A stretch of DNA of 64,000 bases from Crocinitomicaceae bacterium (GTDB lineage: Bacteria; Bacteroidota; Bacteroidia; Flavobacteriales_D; Crocinitomicaceae), in the NCBI GenBank assembly GCA_002709305.1, contig PAQM01000006.1, forward strand, positions 186,001 to 250,000, written 5' to 3'. The notes beneath the pieces are model-generated. The model made no database searches, was not told the DNA's origin, and saw nothing but the letters and a program-made list of their open reading frames with translations. Positions 1 to 9,141 of this stretch are shown piece by piece. The position numbers and the translations under genes are program-made. Numbering within the stretch: the first letter of the stretch is position 1; each line of letters begins with the position of its first letter.

Positions 1-358
1 AACTGAAGGATACCAAATTATTGGCACATCACCACATTCGAAAAAAAATATTACCGAATTAAACATACAAAAACCTACTGCATTAATTTTTGGAACAGAA
101 AAAACCGGTGTTTCTAAATCAGTTATAAATTACTCAGATGAACTAGTTAAAATACCAATGTATGGATTTACTGAAAGTTTTAACATAAGTGTATCAGCTG
201 CTATAGCTCTAAACATACTACGAACAAAATTAAATAACAGTAATATTAACTGGAGATTATCTGAAGAAGAACAAACATTATTAAAAATAAAATGGTGTAA
301 AAAAATATTAAAAGAAGGAGACAAAATTGAGAAAGAAATTAGATCTCGCATAAAATAA
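1..358 (+). CDS. TrmH/SpoU-family RNA 2'-O-methyltransferase, C-terminal part (5' end outside window)
   Basis: The frame is open from base 2 to a TAA at 356-358, so this is the tail of a gene that begins upstream. The ORF-track entry at 158 is only an internal Met. The translation carries SpoU motif 2 (ALIFGTEKTGVS) and motif 3 (IPMYGFTESFNISVSAAIAL), which form the trefoil-knot SAM site of this family. It ends in a basic helical tail (WRLSEEEQ...IKWCKKIL) like that of TrmH, the tRNA Gm18 2'-O-methyltransferase. Which ribose it methylates (tRNA or 23S rRNA) cannot be settled without the N-terminal half. Family assignment is firm; TrmH subtype is likely. Confidence 0.85.
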   Translation, partial: TEGYQIIGTSPHSKKNITELNIQKPTALIFGTEKTGVSKSVINYSDELVKIPMYGFTESFNISVSAAIALNILRTKLNNSNINWRLSEEEQTLLKIKWCKKILKEGDKIEKEIRSRIK

Positions 359-407
359 AATGGAATAATATTATATTTGTGATAGATAACTATTTAACAA
401 TAAACCT

Positions 408-584
408 ATGGGTAGAGGAGATAAAAAAACAAAAAAAGGAAAAAGGGCTATGGGATCTTTCGGTGTTACTCGAAAGAAAAAAAAGAGCCCTAGTACCACA
501 AGCAAAAAAAGCACTCTAAAAAAATCAACAACAAAAAAGAAAGCTGCAACAAAAAAGAAAGATTCTAAAAAAACAGAGAAATAA
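408..584 (+). CDS. 30S ribosomal protein bTHX with lysine-rich tail (not in the ORF track)
   Basis: This 58-codon ORF starts ATG at 408 and stops TAA at 582-584; it is too short for the supplied track. The first ~22 residues (MGRGDKKTKKGKRAMGSFGV) match the small basic THX protein of the 30S head as annotated in Bacteroidota (typically MGKGDKK..RGK...GTFGV). After that comes a low-complexity Lys/Thr/Ser tail of about 35 residues, much longer than the 26-residue Thermus protein. A strong intrinsic terminator follows 6 nt after the stop, supporting a short transcribed unit. The minus-strand ORF 371-634 is the antisense shadow of this gene. Confidence 0.85.
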   Translation: MGRGDKKTKKGKRAMGSFGVTRKKKKSPSTTSKKSTLKKSTTKKKAATKKKDSKKTEK

Positions 585-590
585 ATATAC

Positions 591-615
591 AGCTGCCTTT
601 GGGCAGCTTTTTTTT
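591..615 (+). terminator. Intrinsic terminator after bTHX
   Basis: AGCTGCC pairs perfectly with GGCAGCT around a 4-nt loop and is followed by a run of eight T. This is a textbook Rho-independent terminator on the plus strand. It separates bTHX from serC, which starts 17 nt further on and so needs its own promoter or read-through. Confidence 0.93.
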
Positions 616-632
616 CACATAATGATATAATC

Positions 633-1706
633 ATGAAGCATAACTTTGGAGCTGGCCCCTGTATACTTCCTAAAAGTGTATTTGAAGAAGCATCTAAATC
701 CGTAATTAATTTTAACGGATTATCAATTTTAGAGATATCACATAGAAGTCAAGACTTTGTTGATATTATGGATGAGGCTCAATCTCTAGTAAAAAAAACA
801 CTAAATGTACCTGAAGGATACTCTATATTATTTATTCAAGGTGGAGCTTCACTTGGATTTACAATATCAGCATTAAATATGATTAGTAGCTCAAAACCAA
901 CAGCAGGATACATAAATACTGGTACTTGGTCACAAGGAGCAATAAATGAGGCTAAAAATATAGGTATTAAAGTAAGTACAATAGCTAGCTCTGAAGATAA
1001 AAATTTCAATTATATACCTAAAAACATAAATATTACTGAAAATTTTGATTTTATTCATTATACATCAAACAATACAATATTTGGAACTCAATTTCAAGAT
1101 ATAGTAAATACCAATTTACCACTTGTTTGTGATATGTCTTCAGATATTTTTTCAAAAAAAATTGACATAAGTAAATTCGATATTATTTATGCTGGAGCAC
1201 AAAAGAACCTAGGCCCAGCAGGCGCAACATTATTTATTGTAAAAAACAACATATTTGATAATTCTGTTGGTGGAGAATTTATGCCTAAATATTTAAATTT
1301 AAAAAATCATATAGATAAGAAATCAATGTTAAATACCCCACCTGTTTTTTCAATCTATACTTCAATGCTAAACCTTAGATATATGAATAAAATTGGAGGC
1401 ATCGATACTATTGAATCTAATAACAATCTAAAAGCTTTAAAACTATACGAAGAAATTGATTCAAATCCATTATTCAACTCAACTGTTAAAGGCATCGACA
1501 GATCCAAAATGAATGTAACATTTCTCCTAACCAATGAATCTTTAAAAGAAACTTTTGATAAGATGTGGAATGAAGCAGGAATAATAGGTCTAAAAGGACA
1601 TAGGTCAGTTGGAGGATATAGAGCATCAATGTATAATGCTTTACCACTTGAAAGTGTTAAAATATTAATAGAAGTAATGAAAGAATTCAGCAAAAAAAAC
1701 GGATAA
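633..1706 (+). CDS. serC: 3-phosphoserine aminotransferase SerC
   Basis: The 357-residue protein opens with the SerC signature NFGAGPC.LP and carries the PLP lysine in YAGAQKNLGPAG (about K191). HRSVGGYRASMYNA near the C-terminus is the conserved SerC arginine region that binds the phosphate/carboxylate of the substrate. It converts 3-phosphohydroxypyruvate plus glutamate to O-phosphoserine and 2-oxoglutarate in the cytoplasm, the second step of serine biosynthesis. Length is normal for the family. serA follows after one base, so the two pathway enzymes are co-transcribed. The minus ORF 1355-1738 is a shadow. Confidence 0.96.
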   Translation: MKHNFGAGPCILPKSVFEEASKSVINFNGLSILEISHRSQDFVDIMDEAQSLVKKTLNVPEGYSILFIQGGASLGFTISALNMISSSKPTAGYINTGTWSQGAINEAKNIGIKVSTIASSEDKNFNYIPKNINITENFDFIHYTSNNTIFGTQFQDIVNTNLPLVCDMSSDIFSKKIDISKFDIIYAGAQKNLGPAGATLFIVKNNIFDNSVGGEFMPKYLNLKNHIDKKSMLNTPPVFSIYTSMLNLRYMNKIGGIDTIESNNNLKALKLYEEIDSNPLFNSTVKGIDRSKMNVTFLLTNESLKETFDKMWNEAGIIGLKGHRSVGGYRASMYNALPLESVKILIEVMKEFSKKNG

Positions 1707-1707
1707 A

Positions 1708-2664
1708 ATGAATGTACTAGCAAACGATGGAATTTCAAAAACTGGAATAGATAAATTACAAAATGCTGGATATAATGTAATTACTTCAAAAGTTAATCAA
1801 GAAAACTTAATTACATATATAAATACTAATGAAATTGAAATTTTACTAGTAAGATCAGCAACAACTGTTAGAAAAGAACTAATAGATGCTTGCCCAAAAT
1901 TAAAAATAATAGGTCGCGGAGGTGTTGGAATGGATAATATTGATGTAGAATATGCACGCTCTAACAATAGAATTGTATTAAACACTCCATCGGCTTCATC
2001 ACAATCTGTAGCAGAGCTTGTAATCGGTCATATGTTTGCTATCTCTAGATCACTAAACCATTCATATAAAGAAATGGAGTCAGGTGATTTTAAGTCACTT
2101 AAAAAAAAATACTCCAAGGGAGTTGAGTTAAGAGGAAAAAATTTATTAATAATCGGATTTGGTAGAATTGGAAAGAGCTTAGCTTCATATGCTATTGGAA
2201 TTGGAATGAATGTTTCTGCGGTTGATATGTTATCAGAACCTGTCGAAATAAAAATAAATATTGGTAATAATATAAATACTAAAACAACAATATTACCTTC
2301 ACCTAACATGATGGAAAAAATTAAAGATGCTGATTTTATTTCATTACATATTCCAAAACAAGCAGATGGCTCGGCTGTTTTTAATGAAAAAGAATTCAAT
2401 CAAATGAAAGATGGAGTATTTATTATTAATGCTGCACGTGGTGGTGTAATTAATGAAAATGACTTAATCAAATTTTTAGATAATGGTAAAATTGCTGGAG
2501 TTGCTTTAGATGTTTTCGAAAATGAGCCGAATCCAAACAAAAAATTACTGTCACATCCATTAATTGCATGTTCACCTCACATTGGTGCTGCAACAAAAGA
2601 AGCACAAGACAGAATTGGCACTGAATTAGCTGAAAAAATAATTTCTGAATTAGGTCAGAAATAA
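1708..2664 (+). CDS. serA: D-3-phosphoglycerate dehydrogenase, short form
   Basis: This 318-residue D-2-hydroxyacid dehydrogenase has the Rossmann motif GFGRIGKSLA near residue 150, the NAARGGVINENDL segment with the substrate/NAD arginine, and the catalytic His in SPHIGAAT. It oxidises 3-phosphoglycerate to 3-phosphohydroxypyruvate, the first step of serine synthesis. It is the short type: no ACT or intervening regulatory domain follows, so serine feedback through an ACT domain is not expected. Its position 1 nt after serC makes the phosphoglycerate assignment stronger than for an isolated 2-hydroxyacid dehydrogenase. Confidence 0.93.
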   Translation: MNVLANDGISKTGIDKLQNAGYNVITSKVNQENLITYINTNEIEILLVRSATTVRKELIDACPKLKIIGRGGVGMDNIDVEYARSNNRIVLNTPSASSQSVAELVIGHMFAISRSLNHSYKEMESGDFKSLKKKYSKGVELRGKNLLIIGFGRIGKSLASYAIGIGMNVSAVDMLSEPVEIKINIGNNINTKTTILPSPNMMEKIKDADFISLHIPKQADGSAVFNEKEFNQMKDGVFIINAARGGVINENDLIKFLDNGKIAGVALDVFENEPNPNKKLLSHPLIACSPHIGAATKEAQDRIGTELAEKIISELGQK

Positions 2665-2679
2665 TTACTTAAAACTAAT

Positions 2680-3915
2680 ATGACTAAAATTAGTCCCTTT
2701 AAAGCTATTAGACCTAAAAGAGATAAAGCTCACTTAGTTGCTACTCGTCCTTATTATGATTATAACAAAAAGGTTTTAAAAGCAAAACTAAAACACAATC
2801 CATATACATTCCTACACATTCTCAATCCCAAAATTGATAAAAAGGAAAAAATTAATATCACTCCAGAAGAACGTTTTAAATTGATTTCAAAAAACTATGA
2901 TGATTTTATAGATAAAGGAATCTTAATTCAAGATAATGAACCACACTTTTATATATATAAACAAACAAATGAAAAAGAGGAATTCATAGGAATTATAGGA
3001 GGAGCTAGTTTAGAAGATTATCAAAATAATATCATCAAAAAACACGAAGCTACAATAATTAAACGCGAAGAAATATTTAAAAATTACTTAAATATAGTTG
3101 GTTATAATGCAGAACCTGTTTTACTATGTTATCAAGATTCAAAATATGAAATAGAAAGCCTACTTAAAAATAAAACTAAAAATAGACCAGAATATGAGTT
3201 TATAACTACAGACAAATTAAAACATGAACTTTGGCTTTTTAATACTTCTGAATCTAAAAAGCTAATTAAATTGTTTAAATCTATTAATTCTTGCTACATT
3301 TCTGATGGACACCATAGAATTGCATCATCATTGAAATTAAAAGAGTTTAGAAAAAAATCAAAACATAATTACCCTAATGAAGATTTTTTTCTAGCATTTT
3401 TCATTAATGAAAATAGACTGAAAATAAGCGAGTTTAACCGTTTTATTAAAAAATTAAATGGCCTTTCTAAAATGAATATCCTATCAGGACTAAAAACAAA
3501 TTTTATTGTAAAAAAAATATCTAAAGCACAAAAGCCAACTAAAGAACATGAATTTACTATGTTTATTGATAATGAATGGTTTAAAATAAAATGCAAAGAA
3601 AATGTAGTAGATGAAAATCACCCTGTCAATGGACTTGATACCGAAATTCTAACTCAATATATTTTAAAACCTATTTTTGGAATTTCTAACCTTAAAACAG
3701 ATACAAATATTGAATTTTTGAGTGGAAATGAAGATATATTAATAACAGAAAATAAAATAAAGAACAACAAATATGAGGTTGGTTTTTTTATGTTTCCTTT
3801 AAACATTAATCAAGTGAAAAATGTCGCAGATAAAAATATGACAATGCCACCCAAATCTACTTGGGTAGAGCCAAAATTAAGAAGCGGTCTTACTATTTAT
3901 AATATTAACGAATGA
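2680..3915 (+). CDS. DUF1015 family protein
   Basis: The 411-residue soluble protein belongs to DUF1015, recognised by the N-terminal FKAIRPKRDKAHLVATRPYYDY segment and the family hallmark SDGHHRIAS near residue 208. In Bacteroidota the family is commonly encoded directly after serC-serA, as here (15-nt gap). That suggests a role linked to serine or PLP metabolism, but the molecular function is not established as far as I know. It overlaps the downstream YggS gene by 4 nt (ATGA), so translation is probably coupled. No signal peptide or membrane segment is visible. Confidence 0.88.
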   Translation: MTKISPFKAIRPKRDKAHLVATRPYYDYNKKVLKAKLKHNPYTFLHILNPKIDKKEKINITPEERFKLISKNYDDFIDKGILIQDNEPHFYIYKQTNEKEEFIGIIGGASLEDYQNNIIKKHEATIIKREEIFKNYLNIVGYNAEPVLLCYQDSKYEIESLLKNKTKNRPEYEFITTDKLKHELWLFNTSESKKLIKLFKSINSCYISDGHHRIASSLKLKEFRKKSKHNYPNEDFFLAFFINENRLKISEFNRFIKKLNGLSKMNILSGLKTNFIVKKISKAQKPTKEHEFTMFIDNEWFKIKCKENVVDENHPVNGLDTEILTQYILKPIFGISNLKTDTNIEFLSGNEDILITENKIKNNKYEVGFFMFPLNINQVKNVADKNMTMPPKSTWVEPKLRSGLTIYNINE

Positions 3916-4571
3916 TCAATAATCAAATATTAAAAATAAAAAATAGTATTGGTGAAAAAGTCAAATTAGTAGCTGTATCGAAGACTAAACCTATTAGTGA
4001 CATTAAAAATATATATGATAAAGGACAATTAATTTTTGGTGAAAATAGAGTTAATGAACTAGTTCAAAAACACGAAGCATTACCCAAAGACATTAACTGG
4101 CATTTCATTGGTCATTTACAAACTAATAAGGTTAAATATATTGCTCCTTTTATTAAGTTAATTCATTCTTTAGATTCTCTTAAATTAATGAAAGAAATAA
4201 ACAAACAAGCCAAAAAAAATAATCGGATAATTGAATGTTTACTTCAATTCCATATAGCTAAAGAAAACTCAAAATTTGGACTGAATCTTCCAATAGCACA
4301 AAAAATACTAGAATCAATTGAATTTTCTGAAATGAAAAATATTTCAATATGCGGTGTGATGGGAATGGCATCTTTTACAGATAATAAAGAAGAAGTTAAA
4401 AATGAATTTAAAACACTGAAAAATTATTTTGAAATTTTAAAAGACAATTATTTTAATAATCAAAGTCATTTTGAGCATATTTCAATGGGAATGAGTGGGG
4501 ATTATGAAATAGCGATTAATGAAGGAAGTACAATGATTAGAATTGGTAGTTTAATATTTGGGGAAAGATGA
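3912..4571 (+). CDS. YggS/PLPBP-type pyridoxal phosphate homeostasis protein
   Basis: The 219-residue protein has the full YggS pattern: PLP lysine in VAVSKTKP (K24), GENRVNEL, WHFIGHLQTNKVKYI, and the C-terminal phosphate-binding SMGMSGDYEIAI...GSTMIRIGSLIFGER. Members bind PLP in a single alanine-racemase-like barrel without a racemase activity and buffer cellular PLP. Length is typical. It overlaps the preceding and following genes by 4 nt each and so sits inside the serine operon, which uses a PLP enzyme (SerC). Confidence 0.94.
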   Translation: MINNQILKIKNSIGEKVKLVAVSKTKPISDIKNIYDKGQLIFGENRVNELVQKHEALPKDINWHFIGHLQTNKVKYIAPFIKLIHSLDSLKLMKEINKQAKKNNRIIECLLQFHIAKENSKFGLNLPIAQKILESIEFSEMKNISICGVMGMASFTDNKEEVKNEFKTLKNYFEILKDNYFNNQSHFEHISMGMSGDYEIAINEGSTMIRIGSLIFGER

Positions 4572-5167
4572 AGTTAAGATTCTTATTAATATTTATTCTG
4601 ATAAGTAAAATTGGTTTTAATCAAAAAACAACTGATGAAATTCTTATCGACAGAAAAAATCACCTTAATAAATTAAACGATATTAATAGTGGTGTTCTAA
4701 CTGCAGAAGAAATAGAAAAATTTAGAGGATTAGATTATTATGATTTTGATTCTAAATTTCAAATAAAAGCTGTTTTTAAAAAACAAAAAGGTCCGAAATT
4801 TGAAATGGCGACTTCAACAGAGAGAAAACCGATATATAGAAAGTACGGGATAATAGCTTTTAATCTAGATGGTAAAAAATTAACACTGGAAGTATATCAA
4901 AATATTAAATTAATTAAGTCTAAAGAATATAAAAACTATCTATTTGTACCATTTAGGGATAAAACCTCTGGAAATGATTCTTATGGAGGTGGTCGCTATC
5001 TAGACTTAAAAAAACAAAAGGGAAATATTTGGTTAATTGATTTCAACCTTTCATATAATCCCTATTGTGCTTATTCATATAGATATTCGTGCCCCATACC
5101 ACCTAAGGCAAATACATTAGATGTATCAATTAAAGCTGGTGAAAAAAATACATTAAACTATAAATAA
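4568..5167 (+). CDS. DUF1684 family secreted protein
   Basis: The 199-residue protein starts with a hydrophobic signal peptide (about residues 1-18, ending near GFNQ). It contains the DUF1684 core: FVPFRDKTSGNDSYGGGRYLDL, a short spacer, then IDFNLSYNPYCAYSYRYSCPIPP and a final AGEK. The two conserved cysteines flanking the YNPYCAY.. segment are present. The family is widespread in Bacteroidota and has no assigned function. The gene is last in the serC operon (4-nt overlap with YggS) and its stop abuts the stop of the convergent minus-strand gene, with no space for a terminator. Confidence 0.88.
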   Translation: MKLRFLLIFILISKIGFNQKTTDEILIDRKNHLNKLNDINSGVLTAEEIEKFRGLDYYDFDSKFQIKAVFKKQKGPKFEMATSTERKPIYRKYGIIAFNLDGKKLTLEVYQNIKLIKSKEYKNYLFVPFRDKTSGNDSYGGGRYLDLKKQKGNIWLIDFNLSYNPYCAYSYRYSCPIPPKANTLDVSIKAGEKNTLNYK

Positions 5168-6133
5168 TCAGTATATCAAAATCTTACTAGAAATTGATTT
5201 TGAATCAGATTTAAAATTAATTGAATATATGCCTGGTTTATATTTTTCCATATTTAATTTACAAATTCCATTGACAAGACCTGATATAAGTTTTCTTCCT
5301 TGGAAATCATAAATAGTAAAGAATAATTCTTGACCAGATTGAATAACAAAATCACCTTGAGAGGGATTGGGAAAAAATCTTACATCTATATCTTTTAATT
5401 GATTTAAATTTTGTGTTTCAGAATGAATGACAGCAATTGCATCAAGATCGAAACCTCCAGTTTCAAACTCAGTTGGAAATGGATCATTTATGATGTTACC
5501 CTGACTATCAAATGAACCGTAAGTAGGGTCTATACTTCCTATCACATCAATTATTTTGACATGAGTTATATGATTAATATCTAAACCTATCAAACCGTCT
5601 AATTCTTCTAAATCAAATGGAGTACCATAATTATATCTGTATTTACCTGCTAGATTATGAATATATCTACAATCTGTATAAGTGAAATTTGTTGACTGGA
5701 TAACACTTGGTGTTTCACTAATCGAATTGAATCGAAAAAAATTAATTCCGTCTGAACTAACTTCTACAAAAGCTAACTCAATATAATTATCTGTAAAACC
5801 ATTTTCAAAAATTGCAAAATCAGGACCTATTCCATTAATTATGGGATTATTAAATGTTGCTATAGCCTCTCCTCCATCACCTAAAGAAATAACCTGCAAT
5901 CCAGTAGCAACTCCAATAGCGTGATTTTCTGAACCATGACTAGCTAATCCAGAACTTGGATTTAAAATATTCATAGGTCCTCTATTTACAATAACTTGTG
6001 AAGCCCAATCGATGATAATAGAAGAATCATAATGTATTGCTGTTGAACCAGGATTACCAGGAGCTGGAGCAAAAGATTGAGATTTTGAAAAAAATGATAC
6101 TAAAATTATAATACAGAATAAAAGTTTACTCAT
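5168..6133 (-). CDS. T9SS type A sorted cell-surface protein of the B12 operon
   Basis: This 321-residue protein has an N-terminal signal peptide (~20 residues) and a C-terminal T9SS type A sorting domain (starting near FFPNPSQGDFVI and ending GIYSINF...SKILIY). The body between carries FAIFENGF, an EVSSDG strand, AGKYRYNYGTPFDLEEL and a closing GGFDLDAIAVI segment. I recognise this pattern from Bacteroidota surface proteins encoded beside BtuB-type receptors, but they have no firm name. It is the last gene of the riboswitch operon and overlaps the propeller gene by 8 nt. A role in capturing corrinoids at the cell surface is inferred from context only. Confidence 0.8.
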   Translation of the reverse strand: MSKLLFCIIILVSFFSKSQSFAPAPGNPGSTAIHYDSSIIIDWASQVIVNRGPMNILNPSSGLASHGSENHAIGVATGLQVISLGDGGEAIATFNNPIINGIGPDFAIFENGFTDNYIELAFVEVSSDGINFFRFNSISETPSVIQSTNFTYTDCRYIHNLAGKYRYNYGTPFDLEELDGLIGLDINHITHVKIIDVIGSIDPTYGSFDSQGNIINDPFPTEFETGGFDLDAIAVIHSETQNLNQLKDIDVRFFPNPSQGDFVIQSGQELFFTIYDFQGRKLISGLVNGICKLNMEKYKPGIYSINFKSDSKSISSKILIY

Positions 6134-7181
6134 AAAAATGGAATTTAGATGGATTTAAACCAACATTATAACTTGAAATTAAAGAACCATTTGATGTATA
6201 TTCATATACATACCCTGAATTAACAAAATTCATTGCATCACTTATAAAAATAGTATTAGTAAATGAATTATAAGCAACTCCATAAAGAGTTGTAATATTT
6301 GATAAATCTATAGATAGATTATTGGTTACTTCATCCAGAAATGTATCAAATACTGATAAGCTGGAATAACCTGAAACATAATCATAATAAGTAATTAAAA
6401 ACATATCATTCATTTTAGAAATTCCGGTAATATCTAAATTAAAAACTGAGTCAACAATATTAGTATTTGAATTTACCTTTACTAAACATGAAGAGATATT
6501 TGAATAATCACCCCTAGAAATAACATACACATCCCCTTCACTATCTGTGACACATCTTCCAGGGTTTAATCCAACAGTTAATTTTTTAATTTCAGTATTA
6601 GTATTTAAGTCAATTATAGAGATTGTTGAATCCATTGATGGTAGACTAAGTCCACCCGAATTAGATACATATAATTTATCTCCTGAAATAGATAGATCTT
6701 CGGGATTTAATCCAACAGGTATCCTCTGAATTACTGATAAAGATGAGGTATCTATAACATCAACAAAACCATCAAAACAGGTTACATATGCATTTCCTTC
6801 AAAAAACTCAATATTTCTGGGTTGTTTAGAAAGACCTGAATTTTGCATTAATATTTGTTTTATTGGAGAAAATGTTTTCGCATCAACGACTTCAATTGTA
6901 CTAGAGAAATTTACAACAATATATATTTTAGAACCATATTTTTTTATGTCATTACCTGTATCTCCAAGATTTCTTCCACTTTTTTGCACAAATAAATTAT
7001 TATTGACACTCATAGAATTATTATCTATCCACGATAAAGATGAATTATTTTGTTGAAATAAACCTTCACATAGAACAACAGTGCCATTTGAAAGAAAATC
7101 AGGCAAAGAATTTTGTGAAACATCCTCTTTCTTACAAGAAAACAAAATAATTATTATACTCAAGATATTAATTAAACGCAT
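6126..7181 (-). CDS. btuG: BtuG-like beta-propeller surface lipoprotein (YncE/DUF5074 type)
   Basis: The 351-residue protein has a lipoprotein signal ending in LFSC, with KKED right after the cysteine, similar to the charged surface-export signal of Bacteroidota lipoproteins. The rest is made of propeller repeats with YVTN-like strands such as IYIVVNFSSTIEVVDAKT, AYVTCFDGFVDVID and LYVSNSGG. Bacteroides BtuG proteins are seven-bladed propellers that bind cobalamin very tightly and cap BtuB. The same gene order, immediately after a BtuB-like receptor under a cobalamin riboswitch, supports that role here. It overlaps the btuB end by 14 nt. Confidence 0.82.
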   Translation of the reverse strand: MRLINILSIIIILFSCKKEDVSQNSLPDFLSNGTVVLCEGLFQQNNSSLSWIDNNSMSVNNNLFVQKSGRNLGDTGNDIKKYGSKIYIVVNFSSTIEVVDAKTFSPIKQILMQNSGLSKQPRNIEFFEGNAYVTCFDGFVDVIDTSSLSVIQRIPVGLNPEDLSISGDKLYVSNSGGLSLPSMDSTISIIDLNTNTEIKKLTVGLNPGRCVTDSEGDVYVISRGDYSNISSCLVKVNSNTNIVDSVFNLDITGISKMNDMFLITYYDYVSGYSSLSVFDTFLDEVTNNLSIDLSNITTLYGVAYNSFTNTIFISDAMNFVNSGYVYEYTSNGSLISSYNVGLNPSKFHFYE

Positions 7182-9114
7182 AGCTTATATTTATAGAAAA
7201 ATTGATTCCAGGCATTGTATACGATCGAATATAGGCATATGAAGTATTTAATATATTTTTAACATTGAAAATAAATCTTAAATTCTGAGATTTTCTTATG
7301 TTAAGTTTTTTAAATACACTTAAATCCATTAAGAAAATTGGATTTAGATAATTAGATATTATGTTTTCATTTAAAGAATATCTTTTAGAAATAAAATAAT
7401 TAGATATTCGAAGTCCATTTTCCTTGTAATTTAAGGTTAAGTCAAAATTAAACATATGTTCTGGAGTATAAGCTATTTGATTTAAATAAGTTGGTGAATC
7501 TGAATTAGTAACATCAATCGATTTTTGATAAGTATAATTTGACATTAAAGTAATATTAAAATTATTAGAAAAATAATAATTTGTGTTAATTTGAATTTCG
7601 CCACCAAAAACATTTACACGACCAATATTTTGAAATGACCAAATAAATAAATTCTTAGTAGGAATTGCTAAAATCTTATTTTTAATTTGATTAAAATAAA
7701 TAGCAGTTTTGAAATCAAAAGAAATATTTTTCATTTCATCTACAAATAAAAAATCTAAATTAGTTTGATTAGCATTTTCAGGTAATAAATCGACATTCCC
7801 TATATTATTATAATATAACTCATTAAAACTAGGCATTCTAAAGGAATTACGATACCATAAATCCAATTGAGATTTTTTAGAAATCTTTCTAGTTTTCAAA
7901 CTTATAAAAGGATTAACTCTAAATATATTATTTGCTGCTACACCATTTTGATTAAGCTCGTTTATGTATTGTCCTGAAAGTTGAGTTGTAAAAGAAAAAA
8001 AATGATTATTAAATTTAACTCCAAACATAGAAGATGAAAAATTTCTAATTGGTTTAGCAAATGTTATATCATTTACTAACAAATCAGAAAATGTATAATC
8101 TAACCCACCATAAAGAAACCAATCATCAAAATAATTTATAAAAGAAATACCTGAATTTAAAGATCTATTTTTATAATGGTAATCTATAAATCCAATATTA
8201 TTTAAATATGTTGGATCATAATATCTTTGATTTTCTATAGATCCATTTATAAATGATCGAATAAAAAGTTTACCTATTTCATATTTAAAATCAGTAAATA
8301 ATCGATCAGACACAGTTTGCAAAGTTTCATCAGCAGTTTCATTGTATAAAATAACTGCACCAGGTAACTCTTGGTCAATTGATTTATGTTGATACCCTAT
8401 TTTCCATGTCCCATTAAAAATCTTAAGTCCTGAAGATATTCCAAAATTAAAATCAGAATATTTATTGTTTTTTCTTATTCTACTATTTTGATTTATTCCA
8501 TTTACAATTGAATATCTATAATTACCAACGGAATTTTGTTTTGAAAAAAAAGAACTAATGAAAAATTTGTTTGGATTATACTTAACCCCTAAATAACCTT
8601 TGTATTGCTCAAATGAACCATAATTAATATTCGAACGAATTGTAAGAGTGTCAATAGAAAAAGAATTTTCCATAGTATTTATAATGAAATTATTTCCTGC
8701 AATTTGTGTTGAAATTGGAAGTAAAAAGTTTGAGTTTAATCCTACAGTACTATTAACAGATTGAACATTATCAACAATTAATTGACCTAAATTAATTTGA
8801 CCAGTTTGTGAGTTATGTAATTGAAAACCATCCACAACTATTGAAGAGTGATTAGAACCCAAACCTCTCATTGAAACTGTTTTCAACCCACCTAAACCAC
8901 CATATGATCTTAAATAAGTTCCAGGAAATTTTCTTAATAGATCACCTATGTCAGTTGGTTGAATAATATTTATTTCATTTCTTTCTAAGAGGTTGTGCTT
9001 TGAAAGCGTTATTCTTGAAAGAATATTAATCTCATCAATGTTTTGAATTGAATCAATTTGCCCAAATAATCTTGAGGTAATAAAAAAAAGTAATATATAG
9101 TGATATTTAACCAT
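7168..9114 (-). CDS. btuB: TonB-dependent outer-membrane cobalamin receptor, BtuB-like
   Basis: The 648-residue protein has a signal peptide (about 1-19) and a plug domain with LLRKFPGTYLRSYGGLGGLKTVSMRGLGSNHSSIVVDG. A 22-strand-type barrel follows, with alternating aromatic strands and a final strand ending SYAFN. It lacks the N-terminal carboxypeptidase-regulatory domain of SusC-like receptors and is close in length to E. coli BtuB. The cobalamin riboswitch upstream and the BtuG-like gene downstream identify the substrate as vitamin B12 or related corrinoids. A terminator-like hairpin ends only 7 nt before its start codon. Confidence 0.88.
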   Translation of the reverse strand: MVKYHYILLFFITSRLFGQIDSIQNIDEINILSRITLSKHNLLERNEINIIQPTDIGDLLRKFPGTYLRSYGGLGGLKTVSMRGLGSNHSSIVVDGFQLHNSQTGQINLGQLIVDNVQSVNSTVGLNSNFLLPISTQIAGNNFIINTMENSFSIDTLTIRSNINYGSFEQYKGYLGVKYNPNKFFISSFFSKQNSVGNYRYSIVNGINQNSRIRKNNKYSDFNFGISSGLKIFNGTWKIGYQHKSIDQELPGAVILYNETADETLQTVSDRLFTDFKYEIGKLFIRSFINGSIENQRYYDPTYLNNIGFIDYHYKNRSLNSGISFINYFDDWFLYGGLDYTFSDLLVNDITFAKPIRNFSSSMFGVKFNNHFFSFTTQLSGQYINELNQNGVAANNIFRVNPFISLKTRKISKKSQLDLWYRNSFRMPSFNELYYNNIGNVDLLPENANQTNLDFLFVDEMKNISFDFKTAIYFNQIKNKILAIPTKNLFIWSFQNIGRVNVFGGEIQINTNYYFSNNFNITLMSNYTYQKSIDVTNSDSPTYLNQIAYTPEHMFNFDLTLNYKENGLRISNYFISKRYSLNENIISNYLNPIFLMDLSVFKKLNIRKSQNLRFIFNVKNILNTSYAYIRSYTMPGINFSINISYAFN

Positions 9115-9121
9115 TAAAAAA

Positions 9122-9141
9122 GGGGGGAAATAATGCCCCCC
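9122..9141 (-). terminator. Intercistronic hairpin plus T-run just before btuB start
   Basis: On the minus strand GGGGGG and CCCCCC enclose an 8-nt loop and are followed directly by TTTTTT and then the btuB ATG 7 nt downstream. It has all the parts of an intrinsic terminator but sits inside the B12 operon between the DUF4465 gene and btuB. Partial termination would give more first-gene mRNA than receptor mRNA; it may also act as a 3' stabiliser or hide the btuB ribosome-binding region. Confidence 0.75.

Noticed and set aside
371-634. Minus-strand ORF of 87 residues with repeated Phe/Val
   Set aside because: It is the antisense reading of the lysine-rich bTHX gene and the terminator; the hydrophobic composition is what poly-lysine AAA codons give in reverse.
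1355-1738. 127-residue minus-strand ORF opposite serC/serA
   Set aside because: It lies entirely antisense to clear serC and the serA start, with no recognisable motif. Long antisense frames are common in AT-rich genes.
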